In this document: positions 1 through 9,937 of the stretch, piece after piece
Layout: each line of letters begins with the position of its first letter
Numbering within the stretch: the stretch's first letter is position 1
NCBI GenBank assembly: GCA_910589415.1
Contig: OU342636.1
Location: 5,376,437-5,440,436, forward strand
Length of the DNA: 64,000 bases
From: Malachius bipustulatus
Lineage: Eukaryota > Arthropoda > Insecta > Coleoptera > Melyridae
Direction of reading: 5' to 3'
The notes under the pieces: model-generated
The model's input: the letters and a program-made list of their open reading frames with translations, nothing else
Databases searched by the model: none
Told to the model about the DNA's origin: nothing
Program-made: the position numbers and the translations under genes

Positions 1-764
1 TACGCAAAGAATTGGGCAAGCACTGAGCATTTCTCAATCAAGAGTATGGCGAACTTTGAAAAAAAGAAGAGCGGATGCCATCCCTGTCACGTACAAAGCG
101 TACAGAGGCTTCAACCATTCAATGAAGTTCCATTGAATGGACTGCGTAGAATTTTGTGTACCTACTGATCGAAGCTCAGTTCACGCGGGATGGTGTAACG
201 AATAAAAAAAAACTCCCACCTATGGGCATATGAAAATCCGCGCTCTGTTGTTCAGAAGAACTCGCAACAGATTTTCTATAAATGTGCAGTGTGGCATTGC
301 AAATGATACCCTAATAGGACCCCATTTTTTGCTGGGCGGCTCACGGGGGAAATTTATTTACTTTTCCTACAAGTCATTTTGCCCGGCTTGCTTGCAGAGG
401 CGAACGTGAACAGGCGTGCTCTTTCCTTCCAGCAAGATGGGGCACCACCGCATTTTTCTCGACAAGTCAGAGAGCATCTCCACAATGAGTACCCCAATCG
501 TTGGTTCGGGCGCGGCGGCCCTCATTCCTGACCACCTAGGTCCCCCAACCTCACTGTTTTAGACTATTATCCATGGGGCCATATAAAGCAGGAAGTCTAA
601 AAAACGGAAGTAAGTACCAGAGAGGAGCTTAGGACGCGAATACTGGTAGTTGCTGATGAAATTAGAAACAACAGGCAAATAATTCAAAAAGCAAACCAAA
701 ATTTATGGAAACGCTGCAGGAAATGTATTGAAGTTGGTAAAGGACATTTTGAGAACCGTTTATA
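1..764 (+). pseudogene. Mariner/Tc-like (DDE_3) transposase remnant, cut by window start
   Basis: The window opens inside a transposase of the insect mariner/Tc-like group with a DDE_3 domain. Reading from base 2, the first 48 codons give a helix-turn-helix stretch (QALSISQSRVWRTLKK) and end in a stop after FNHSMKFH. A second piece from about 418 gives FQQDGAPPHFSRQVREHL, GRGGPHS, a stop, PPRSPNLTVLDYYPWG, another stop, and a C-terminal tail to the TAA at 762-764. The aspartate of QQDGAPPH is kept; the aspartate normally found in RSPDL is asparagine here, so one catalytic acid is lost. Several stops and frame changes show a dead copy. Its N-terminus lies outside the window. Family assignment rests on the motif string and is firm; the exact subfamily is not decided. 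Confidence 0.85.
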
Positions 765-1322
765 ACATTAATATTGATAACATTTAATTTACACTGACAT
801 TTTTCCCACAGAAACAAGTCAAAAAATAAATTTGAAGGAATTCAGACGAACATTACGTAAAATATGTCTGCTCGAAAACGATAATTTACTGAGAAGTTTT
901 ACTTTGACATTTTTTTTTCGAGACGGTTTGGGTGTGCCGTTCAAATTGATGAATGATTTCTATAGACTTTTTTTCTTATCTTTTCAAATTCGATGACAGT
1001 TTTTCAGTAGCACGGTCAGAAAATAAACTTTTTCAACAAAGACCATGGGGGCAAAAATTTTCAAGTCCGGTCCTGGATTTTTAATTAACTCAGAATGCGG
1101 TTTTGATGAGTTTCCGGAATGCATCATTCCTAGTAAATTTCTACAAAATATCTCCAGCCGTTTCAGAAATATCGCCTATCAAAGTTTTGTACCTGAGACA
1201 TAAAACACCCTGTAACTTCTTAACCAATCACACAAAAAAAATTTCATTTGTGGTTTTCGACCCGCCTTGAAGTCCGCTTATCACCATTGGTCTATGTAAG
1301 GTCACTCATGAATCACCCTGTA
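765..1322 (+). other. 3' non-coding part and right end of the mariner-like element
   Basis: AT-rich stretch with no reading frame. It ends in TGAATCACCCTGTA, the reverse complement of the terminus TACAGGGTGATTCA that reappears at 22566, so I read about 1322 as the right terminus of the same transposon. A TA microsatellite follows at once (1321-1343). Confidence 0.5.
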
Positions 1323-1480
1323 TATATATATATATATATATATCGTGGGCAGGTGAATTTTGGAAAACCACTTTTTCGTGATCTGGGGGTCATGATCGGT
1401 GGACATTTGATGAGTTTGGGTGATTTTCGAAAAGTGATGTCGTCCTCAATAGTGTATTTTTTTTATTAAAAAATACACTA
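1321..1480 (-). repeat. Hairpin-headed short repeat (family A) with TA microsatellite
   Basis: Copy of a ~150-bp repeat seen six times here (1.3, 6.7, 17.5, 20.9, 34.0, 56.7 kb). One end is a hairpin made from TAGTGTATTTTTT and its complement (1450-1480), the body carries GATCATGACCCCCAGATCAC-like sequence (minus strand), and the other end, CTGCCCACGA, runs into a (TA)n tract. It abuts the mariner right end. A hairpin plus microsatellite recalls non-autonomous Helentron or MITE structure; the class is not settled. Confidence 0.7.
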
Positions 1481-2070
1481 ATAAGGCACTATCTGCCTAC
1501 AGATGTGACTACTTGGACCTTAAAAGTTTGTGCGCAGTTTTATTACTATATCTGTTGGTCGACTGAGGTATAGATCAGCGGAACTTGTTAATTACAATAA
1601 GAACGCAAACAAAGTGTAATGATGATATTTTATTAAGAAAAACGTCATTAATAAGTATCAAAATATGAAATGATCTTCTTCTTAGTTGTTTGATGGCCTG
1701 ATCCCATGGGAAATATGGCCAGCTGCCATAAAACTGATTCCACTAGGAAATCGATTCGTGTTTCACTTTTCAGTTGTAAACTATCGTGTCAATGTTTTCA
1801 ATTCACGAGGTGAACTTTCTTTTGTGGTACAATAGATTATTCTTCACTTTTTTACTTTCTTGTATCATTTCTAAATAGATAATTAGTAAAAGGACATCAT
1901 AAACAGAGGAAAAACTCTTCTCGCTCCAGGGCAGGTCCAGAGCTTAACACAGTCCGTAATCTGCCTGGATAAGCCCAGGATCAGGAAGGATAGTTCCAAA
2001 AGAGACGGAGAAACATTTAAGTAGATGTGGGTAGATGGATTTATTTAATTAGGTTTGATATAAGTTAAAG
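1481..2070. other. No recognisable feature
   Basis: About 590 bases of AT-rich sequence between the short repeat and the poly-T end of a LINE. I see no coding frame and no repeat shared with the rest of the window. Confidence 0.5.
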
Positions 2071-3785
2071 CATTTTTTTTATTGAAAATGCACATGCACT
2101 GCAGGGAAATGCTATATTTGGAATGCTATTCCAAAGTGATGCGGTTCTATACATAAACGAAGTCTGAAATAGGGTGGTACGAGGTGTAACGAGCTGAACC
2201 TGATACGGATGAGCGTCTGCGGCTCGGCGTGTATTTCTGCCCGGTCTTGATCTTGGTGGGATCAAGCGGGCCACGTCTTTTGAACACTTTCCATTAAAAT
2301 ATCTGTAAAACCGACTCAGGTCAGCTACTCTTCTTCGATGTTCGAGAGTGTCTAAATTTTTTGTCAAATCTGGGTCCCCAATCAAGCGGATGGCTCTTTT
2401 CTGAATAGAGTCGAGTAGTCTCAGCGTATGTTTAGGAGCTGAGCTCCAAATATGTGAGTAGTACTCCAAGGATGGTCGGATTTGAGCCTTGTATAAAAGG
2501 AGAAGCTGTTGTGGTGTATAAAATTTCTTCGTGCGGAAGAGTGTTCCAAGTTTTTGAGAAGCACTCTTCGCCAGACCTGCAACATGATCATGCCAAGACA
2601 TGTTCGCTCCAAGGCTCATTCCAAGTAAACGAAAAGATGACGCTGGGGTAAGAGAGTGTCCCGCTATCATCATATCTGGCTCCAAAACGTTGTTCTTTTT
2701 GGAGAAGATGGCTGGGTTTTTCCAGCATTAAATTGGACTTGGTTTCTATCGCCCCAAATTAGAATGTCTTGCAAGTCATTGTTAAGTATGGCAACTTCTT
2801 GCTCCCTGCGAGTCTGTGCGTCGATGGCAGATGTTCGCGCATCTAACGTATAAGAAGATATAAGGGTACTGTCGTCGGCAAAACTGTATATTGGATTTTT
2901 TGTTGTTTCAAGCAAGTCGTTTATAAATATTAGAAAGAGAGTCGGAGATAAAATTGATCCCTGAGGCACACCGACATTGATGGAAAAGGTCTCAGAAAGA
3001 ACTCCATCGACTGCCACCTGTATTGAACCATCTCCGAGATAACTCGCAAGCCAGAAGCAGAATTTCTCGGGCATGCCATAGGCCTCCAGTTTTGCCAACA
3101 GTCCATCATGCCAAACACGGTCGAAAGCTCTAGAAATATCAAGCGCAACCCCTCGAGACTCCCGATGGTGCTCGATTGCGCCATTCCACAGCTCGGTGAC
3201 GTAAGTGAGGAGGTCACCAGTTGACCTCTGTTTGCGGGATCCGTATTGGCGGTCGCTGATTATATCAGCTTCTTCCAAGTATTTTAAAAGATGTTGGTTT
3301 ATAGCTTTCTCCATAATCTTGGATATTACTGAAAGCAGTGCCACTGGTCGATAGTTACTTATTGGTATAGTCTTTTTGCCTTTCTTGGGAATAGGTTGGA
3401 TCCGTTCACATTTCCAGCAAGAAGGCAATATTCCCTTTTTATACGACAAGTTGAAAAGTCGGCAGAAAACTGATGACAGCTCAGTGGCGCATTTTTTTAG
3501 TACGATAACAGGTACGTCATCGGGCCCAGAAGTTTTGTTTGGGTTTAAGGCTAACATAATGCTCTTTATGACACGCTGTCGGAAAACAATGTCTGACATG
3601 TTGGGCTCCACGGAAGGGATCATTGGCGGAGTTCTTCCATGAAAGTCGACAGAAGAGTATGAAAAAAAGACTCCCGCCAACAAGTTTGCCTTCTCAGTAG
3701 CCGTGGATGCGATAGTCCCATCTGTCCGTGTAAGTGGTGGAATCGTGGATCTGGTGAAGTTCTGGCTGACTGCCTTAGTTACAGA
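2065..3785 (-). pseudogene. LINE ORF2, reverse transcriptase part (copy 1)
   Basis: Reverse transcriptase (RT) of a non-LTR retrotransposon, which copies element RNA at the nicked target. In order: RT finger motif SNYRPVALLSVISKIMEKA, motif A ALDISRAFDRVWH with its catalytic aspartate, GVPQGSILSPTLF, the active site as SFADDSTL (FADD rather than the usual YADD), then thumb and C-terminal region with RPSLEYYSHIWSSAPK and LWNSIPN. A 4-base deletion at about 2707, clear by comparison with the copy near 10505, shifts frame so that the tail (2065-2685) reads in another frame. The protein is in frame with the endonuclease upstream apart from one TGA at 3786-3788. Confidence 0.88.
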
Positions 3786-5030
3786 TCAAAAAGATTTCGA
3801 ACCGTTAGGGCAGGAGAGAAGTTTGTTCTTAATTCTTTGGTTGTGAGTTTCCTTGGTTTGATCTATTATTTCTTTGCATCTGTTTCGAGCAAGGATGAAA
3901 TTGTGGTGGTTTATGCCGTCGGAACTCTCTCGCCATTGGCGAAAAGCCAGTTGTTTGGAGGCGACAGCTTCCTTGCATCTTTTGTTGAACCAAGGTTTGC
4001 TGTTTGAGGGCTGTTTTTTTGAAAAGGGAATGTAGGCTTCCATGCCTGTTAGGATGACTTGAGCAATTTCCCTAGCACAAACAGATGGATCATTAGAGAG
4101 GAAACAAACACTCCTCCATGGAAAATCTCGATAATATTCCTTTAGTTCTTCCCATTTAGCAGATCTATAGTGCCAGACTACACGAGGTTTACTTGCTTCT
4201 TTAACACTAGTAATTGGTAGGACACAAGATGTTGAGACTAGTCTATGGTCTAAGGAACCTAGTGGGGCTTTCACCGTAATAGTATACATTTGAGGGTTCG
4301 TGGTCAAAAACAGATCCAACAGGCTAGCGAATTCTCCCTCGCGATCGGGAATGCGTGTTGGTTCATCAATGAGCTGGGTAAAACCACAGCTGATCGCAAA
4401 GGATTCCGCTTCACGGCCTTCTTCATCAGTGAAGTTTGAGTATTTAAGCCAGTTGATGTTATGTACATTAAAATCACCCAAGATGGATATCTCAGCTTTG
4501 GGGTAGTTTATCTGTATGAATTCAATAGTTTTTGTGAGGGACAAAAAAAGTGTCCTATACTGTGTATCGCTGGGTGGTCGGTATAAACAACAGATAAATC
4601 TCGTCGTTTGTCGGTCTGTTATCCTAAGCCACATGACGTCGAAGTCATGGGGCTCAAAGTCTTCCTCACGTTGGCAGGAGAGGTCACTTCTGACAAAAAT
4701 GCCAATTCCGAAGTTACGTCTAAATCGGGAATGAAAGTCATATCCTGGATAAAGATAATTAACTGTGCTTGATGACGTTTGGACTTTTGTTTCGCACAGT
4801 GTTAGAATGTGAGGTTTATTTATCTGAAGATGTTAGTGTACTGAATTTATATTCGTGTTTAAACCTCTAATATTACAAAAGTTGACTATAAATTTTTTCA
4901 TTCTGGAGGTGTTATTATTCTTTCTCTTGCATGAATGTGCCCCTGGATTAGCCCCCGCCCGGAGATCCGAATGGGAGGTCGTTTTAACTCCGGAAAATTT
5001 TAACCCCGGGAACGCCATCCATGCATATTA
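2072..5030 (-). mobile_element. Jockey/CR1-type non-LTR retrotransposon, family L1a copy 1
   Basis: Minus-strand LINE with endonuclease then reverse transcriptase. Its 3' end is the poly-T run at about 2072 followed by ATTGAAAATGCACATGCAC, the same 3' end as the copy at 9787, so this is the true element end. Compared with that copy it lacks about 80 bases of 3' untranslated region after 2110. The 5' end is not defined; coding similarity ends about 5018 and sequence up to about 5270 may still be element. It carries only a nonsense codon and small indels, suggesting recent activity of the family. Confidence 0.85.
3786..5018 (-). pseudogene. LINE ORF2, apurinic-type endonuclease part (copy 1)
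   Basis: Exonuclease-endonuclease-phosphatase (EEP) domain that nicks the target to prime reverse transcription. Visible motifs: FCNIRGLN near the start, LCETKVQ with the metal-binding glutamate (in a shifted frame around 4790), RNFGIGIFV, YRPPSDTQYR, GDFNVHNINWLKYS and SLDHRLVS with the terminal histidine. A frameshift at about 4833 separates the first part from the rest. The final codon before the RT part is TGA (3786-3788) where the sister copy has TGG (tryptophan), so a single base change splits endonuclease from RT. The upstream start (ATG at 5018) gives a short GLKFSGVKTTSHSDLRAGA leader of unknown role. Confidence 0.82.
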
Positions 5031-6695
5031 ATTGTTTCTTACCCCAAGGACCGGAATCTCTGGCACAGCAACGAAACGTCAGCTCTTTAACGCAACTCCA
5101 CGCCGCCTAAGCCAGAAATACCATCTGGTTTGCTAGTTTTGGTCAGCCCCGAGGTATTTAATTTCCCCGGTGTCATCTATATGGACGACCTTCCCCTTCC
5201 CGATACGGGGGTTGCTATATAATTATTTTGTTGATCTGCAAGAATCGTATAATGGTGGGAATTGTGTCCCCATTTAAATTGTGAATCAAAGTGTTAAAAT
5301 CAATTGGAGTAGGAATAGTGGAGCTCAGATCTCTATAAATATCGCATTTTTCGAAAAAAGACCTTCAGTTTTTGCATCAACACTTTCACTTCCCTCAACG
5401 CGCGACGCTCGTTTAGTGTTACTTACCACAAAACATGTGCCCGCACCGCGCCAGGCGCGTTTGCATGTTGCTGATTTCAAGAAAAAATTTAAAAAAATAA
5501 AAAAAAATAGTTGGAGAAGGAGCCGCGTGGAGTGGGTAAGTACGGTACCTAAGGCGTTGTTAGGCACTCTGTAAAGTACAAACTTTTTCTGTACCCACAA
5601 CGCGCTACTCGCGTTTTTTGATTTTTTGTTTTTCAAATTTAACAAAAATATTTCTAATTGGACTTTACACTCACTTATACTAGTAAAAACTAAAATTATA
5701 TGCGTTGGCACCTGACTCTGACAACGAACTTTATAGGGGCAGTGAATGTGTTAGATAAAGTAAATTTTTAGTATTTTTTTTTCTTAAAAACAAATAGAAT
5801 AGAATCTTTGATACTTTCACAGTTGACCTTTTTAATAAAAAGCATTGAGAAGCTTTTGTTCAAAGGCACGAATTTCAAAACAAAAACAATAGGTACCTAC
5901 ATATTTCCAATAATATAAAATATAAGTCATACATATGTATTGTTAAAATAAAAAATCTCGATTGTTGAGTTAATTCAATATATTTCAGTAATGACAGAAG
6001 TTTGTCAAGCAAAAAACTAAAATTTGTCAGATTTTAAATATAAGTGCCTATGAAATTGTGTAAATTGTGGAACCTAACATGTATCTCTTGCTGTTAGATA
6101 TCTCAAGATCCCAATGATGACAGAGATAAAAAAACATTCTGTATAATTCATTAAATCGTTGATAAAAATTAAATAATAGAAAGACCTAGATTGGATCTTT
6201 ATTGTGGCATTCTGGGGAAGCCTACTTACATGTGGGGAAGAATAATTGTAGCCAATTGAGGCCACAGAGTAGAGCCTATTCTTCAAACGTGAATCGAAGA
6301 AATCAACAAGACCTGAACTAAAAATAAGAAACGAAAAGAAAAAGGAAATTTAATACTTACTGTGTTTTTTTAGAAGCAAAATTGAAGTTATTCGTCCTCG
6401 GCGGCCTACCTGATAATGAGACACAAAGTGATAAATAAAAATCTCATTACCTTCGTATAAGAAGCGGTATGCTCATAAATTATCAATCAGTACTTGAAAA
6501 ACTTGAGAATAAAATCAATGTCGAGTGTTATTTAATTTAAATTATTGAATGTGACTAGCATTTATAAGACAAAAATGTAAATAAGCGACGAGTAAATTAC
6601 GTCTTCGACCTTTGGTTGACATTTTTACCTTGTAGGTATTCATAATTTACTTAAACATTGATAGAACTGAAATAATAACGTATCAGCTTAAGACA
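5031..6695. other. No recognisable gene; possible LINE 5' end then unique AT-rich DNA
   Basis: 5031-5270 may be the 5' untranslated region of the LINE copy 1. The rest has short overlapping frames on both strands around 5281-5711 with no domain or codon pattern, and AT-rich spacer beyond. Confidence 0.4.
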
Positions 6696-6698
6696 TTT

Positions 6699-6914
6699 TA
6701 GTGTATTTTTTAACAAAAAAATACACTATTGAGGACGACATCACTTTTCGAAAATCACCCAAACTCATCAAATGTCCACCGATCCTGACCCCCAGATCAC
6801 GAAAAAGTGGTTTTCCAACTCCACGGTCAGGATCGGTGGACATTAGATGAGTTTGGGTGATTTTTGTAAATTGATGTCATCCTCAATAAGTGTACTTTTT
6901 TATTAAAAATACAC
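6699..6914. repeat. Family A short repeat, two copies head to head (palindromic)
   Basis: Starts with the TAGTGTATTTTTT hairpin and the family A body on the plus strand. At about 6822 it switches to an inverted partial copy that ends in the same hairpin sequence at 6914, giving an inverted repeat of about 216 bases. Whether this fold-back arose by inverted duplication or is a MITE form of family A is unclear. Confidence 0.65.
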
Positions 6915-6917
6915 ACA

Positions 6918-7031
6918 ACAATCAACCAGATAAGCCTGACAAGAGTATCTCCGCCGTTCCTCGAACATGTAGTAAAAGCTCAGTAATGGTGCTGGTTAAC
7001 TCGTATCGTATTTATTTGAAATACCTATACC
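6918..7031 (+). repeat. Dispersed repeat shared with 48.34-48.45 kb
   Basis: About 110 bases (ACAATCAACCAGATAAG, then TATCTCCGCCGTTC and GTATCGTATTTATTTGAAAT) recur in the same orientation at 48341-48448 with scattered mismatches. Element type unknown. Confidence 0.6.
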
Positions 7032-8500
7032 AAATACACTAGACTATTAATACGTCCAACTCCGGCAATTTTACATGCATTTCGAAGGCAGCCGCTGTGG
7101 CAGCGCCATTTTAGTGTCGCGAGTTGTAACTAACACACTGCACCATAGTGATGTGCAACAGATAACAGTATCGAGTAGATATTGATACATTAGTCACAAG
7201 TATCTGATACGTTGAGTTGATTACTTGATTACTTTTGCTTGCTTGATACTTAATCATTATACCCAGACCCCGGACCCGATATTTCTCTATGGGATCGTTG
7301 AGTACCTACTGACTAGTTATGCAAGGCTACTTCGGTCCTCTAAGAAAATTAAAAAAAGTAAAAATTTCAAGCCAGAAAACAAAAAAGGAATAATTATTAT
7401 AGGTATACTTGACTCTTTAAAAATTATAAGTAATAACATAATAATTATCAAATAAAAATGTAAATATGTAACTGTATTACATATAATGAAAAAATACTTG
7501 ATGGAATGTGAAATAAGCAAAAAAAAATTTTTCATTTACTTCAGTCTTGTAAGAAAAAAAAAATGAAGATTACCTACATAGGTATACGTACCGAACCGAA
7601 GTACGGACAGAGATGCAATACAAGATACAAGGCCATATGGGCTAAAACATCACGTGGAACAAGGAACTTATGATTATACATAATTCAGTTCCAGCACTCC
7701 AGGAGCAGGAGTTTATAGTAGAGATACCGTTCCGAGGGTCAGGGTATGCGTGTCGCGATTACGGCTCCGCTCCAGTCGGCGATGTGGCTATGGCTAAACA
7801 GTTCCAAAATACCGGTACATATTTTGTCGCGGTATTTTTCTGTCGCGGTACCAGTTGGATTGGAACGGTCGTACTCTTCGGTAACAGTATTTCCCATCTC
7901 TATTCCGGGCCCAGTAGAACAACTGTAGCGGTCCTCGAGCCGCCAGGTTCGCTAGCGTCGCCTCGCTGCCGGTTTTCAGTCGAAGTTGGACGTATTATAG
8001 TCTAGCGTATTTGCCTATACTTACTTATCATTTAAAATATTTAGTATTATGCGCGTCGCACCACTGATGTAATTTCTAGTTTGATAAGGTGGAACAGTTA
8101 AAGTTGCCAAGATGCTCAATTCACGCCTAACCTTCGTATAATATTTGTTCTGTACCTAGGTAATATTAGAGAAATATTTAAGTTGATACATAAGAGTCAA
8201 ATTCGAGCTACATCCAATTGGGATCTCGGAAACTAGAAGAGATACGGACTCGGTTAAACTGGGGCCGCAAAGATGCTGAATTTATTAATGCTTAATATAA
8301 TAATCTGAGAAAAAATTTACTTATCTCCGATAGGTAGTTTTAGAAAAGTGAAAAAAAAACTGAAATTTTTTTAAATTCCAAATTCCCATCCACTTCGCTT
8401 GTTTAAAAAGATAATTATTATAGAAAAACTGATGAAAGAACATTCTCACGGTCACTTTTTATTTGTTATCAAAATATGTAATAAGATTGACAGTTGGTAT
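7032..8500. other. No recognised gene
   Basis: AT-rich spacer. 7670-8005 is GC-richer and open for 111 codons, but the frame shows no known motif and lies between stop-dense sequence. I cannot assign it. Confidence 0.4.
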
Positions 8501-8503
8501 GGT

Positions 8504-8699
8504 AAGGCTCATTAAGCTAACGGGCAGATTTCTATGCTCGTTTTTGAAGATAATATAAGTTCCACGTCAAATGATTTTTATTTACATTTTTGAAATCCCT
8601 TTCATGCCAAGAACAACTCAGATACAATATTTTCCACATAGAGTCGATACCTGAATCAGAAATGGTCGTAGAAATCAGCCCGTTAACTTAATGAGCCTT
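8504..8699. mobile_element. 196-bp non-autonomous element with AAGGCTCATTAAG termini
   Basis: Inverted termini: AAGGCTCATTAAGCTAACGG at the left, the complement of AAGGCTCATTAAGTTAACGG at the right. The same terminus plus about 100 further bases recurs at 47396-47520, directly after the P-element-like transposase remnant, and at 54784-54870. I infer that this is a small derivative of the P-like element. No clear 8-bp target duplication is visible. Confidence 0.65.
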
Positions 8700-8791
8700 T
8701 ATAGTATCCACTAAAGAGTTACATGTTTCGTATTTACGAATCATCAACTTTATTTTCTTAAATACGGAACAGGTTTTTTATTTTATTTTAG

Positions 8792-9066
8792 AAGGAAATG
8801 GTGCCCTTAATTTATCCCATTCTGTTTTTTCTTTTCTGAGATTTTGAAATTTCATAAAAAAATTGCAAAAAATGCAATACTTACAATTCTGGAATAAATT
8901 TATAATAAATAATTTACTTTCTTTACAAAAGTAGAGTCATGAAAATATGAATATTTTTGTTTTTTTTTTTCAATCCAGAACCGTATTTATTTTGTTTAAG
9001 TAAAATTTCCAATTACAGAAAATATTAAAAACTTAATAGAATTAATTAAGGGCACCATTTCCTTTC
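8792..9066. mobile_element. 275-bp MITE with AAGGAAATGGTGCCCTTAATT termini
   Basis: The ends (8792-8814 and 9042-9066) are near-perfect inverted repeats; the inside is AT-rich and non-coding. The superfamily cannot be read from the ends. Confidence 0.7.
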
Positions 9067-9594
9067 AAAATCAAGGGGAAAAATCCAGGTCCGTATTAAA
9101 GTTGATGATGGCAGCAGATACCTATTCGAAACGTGTAACCACCCTCAAGCTTATCACATATTTTGATAGCAAACAAAAAGTGGGCGTAAGAATGTGCTTT
9201 CAGTTTTTCGATATTTTTTCAAATAAACCAACTATACTAGGTATACGTTCAATATTCCGCAAAGTGAGTCATCAAAATAGTGCAAAATGTTAACTATCGA
9301 GCGGCAAAACCGCTTGCTTGTAAAATTTGAAATAATTGTTTAAATTTTAAGAAGTTTTGCCGCAGGGTACGAACTACCGGCAAAAAATTGATATTTTATT
9401 GAGCTACAAGAGCTGATAAGCTTATCTTATTTATTATTGATTAAAATACAATGGGTCTACTTTTATTCTCTGTCTTCTTTAATCCACTGCTATACACCTC
9501 ATCACAAACGTTTTTGATGGTCTAAGATAAAGAAATCCTAAATTATGCGTAATAACAGAAGCAGTGTTAATATGTAGGTAGCAGCTTAACAAAA
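9067..9594. other. No recognisable feature
   Basis: AT-rich spacer between a MITE and a transposase-like fragment, with no convincing frame. Confidence 0.4.
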
Positions 9595-9786
9595 ATGGGC
9601 AGCGTGTATAAAGCTATAAAAGAAGAATCTAGCTCTACTACCAAAGTAGAAACGCGTGGGAAAAAAAGGATCATTCTTGACGAGGACACGAAAAGATCCA
9701 TCCGTCGGAAATTGCATTCCTTTTTCTTTGAAAATGAACTGCCAACTTTGGCAAAAATTTCAGCCGCTATTAATGGTGACGCCGAT
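9595..9786 (+). pseudogene. N-terminal fragment of an insect transposase-like protein, broken by a LINE
   Basis: From the ATG at 9595 the frame reads MGSVYKAIKEESSS, then GKKRIILDEDTKRSIRRKLH and ELPTLAKISAAINGD, and meets the poly-T end of a LINE at 9787. The pattern (basic linker, RRKLHSFFF, PTLAKI) recalls the N-terminal helix-turn-helix region of a large insect family of mariner-like transposases. I do not find the rest of the protein on the far side of the LINE (after 12444). The assignment is from memory of the pattern and is moderate only. Confidence 0.4.
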
Positions 9787-9937
9787 TTTTTTTTTTTTTT
9801 ATTGAAAATGCACATGCACTGCAGGGAAATCCCTATGACGCTCTGGGAGTGGTGCACGAGCGGAGATATCGATTCACGTTGGCCTTGAATCTCTGTAGGT
9901 TGTATACTTCGGGAAACACGCCCTTTGGAACGCTATT

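Noticed and set aside
5281..5711. Overlapping frames of 97 and 128 codons on opposite strands
   Set aside because: Neither has a motif, and both cross AAAAAT low-complexity runs.
7670..8005. 111-codon frame in GC-richer DNA
   Set aside because: No recognisable motif, no repeat copy and no splice or promoter context; open by composition.
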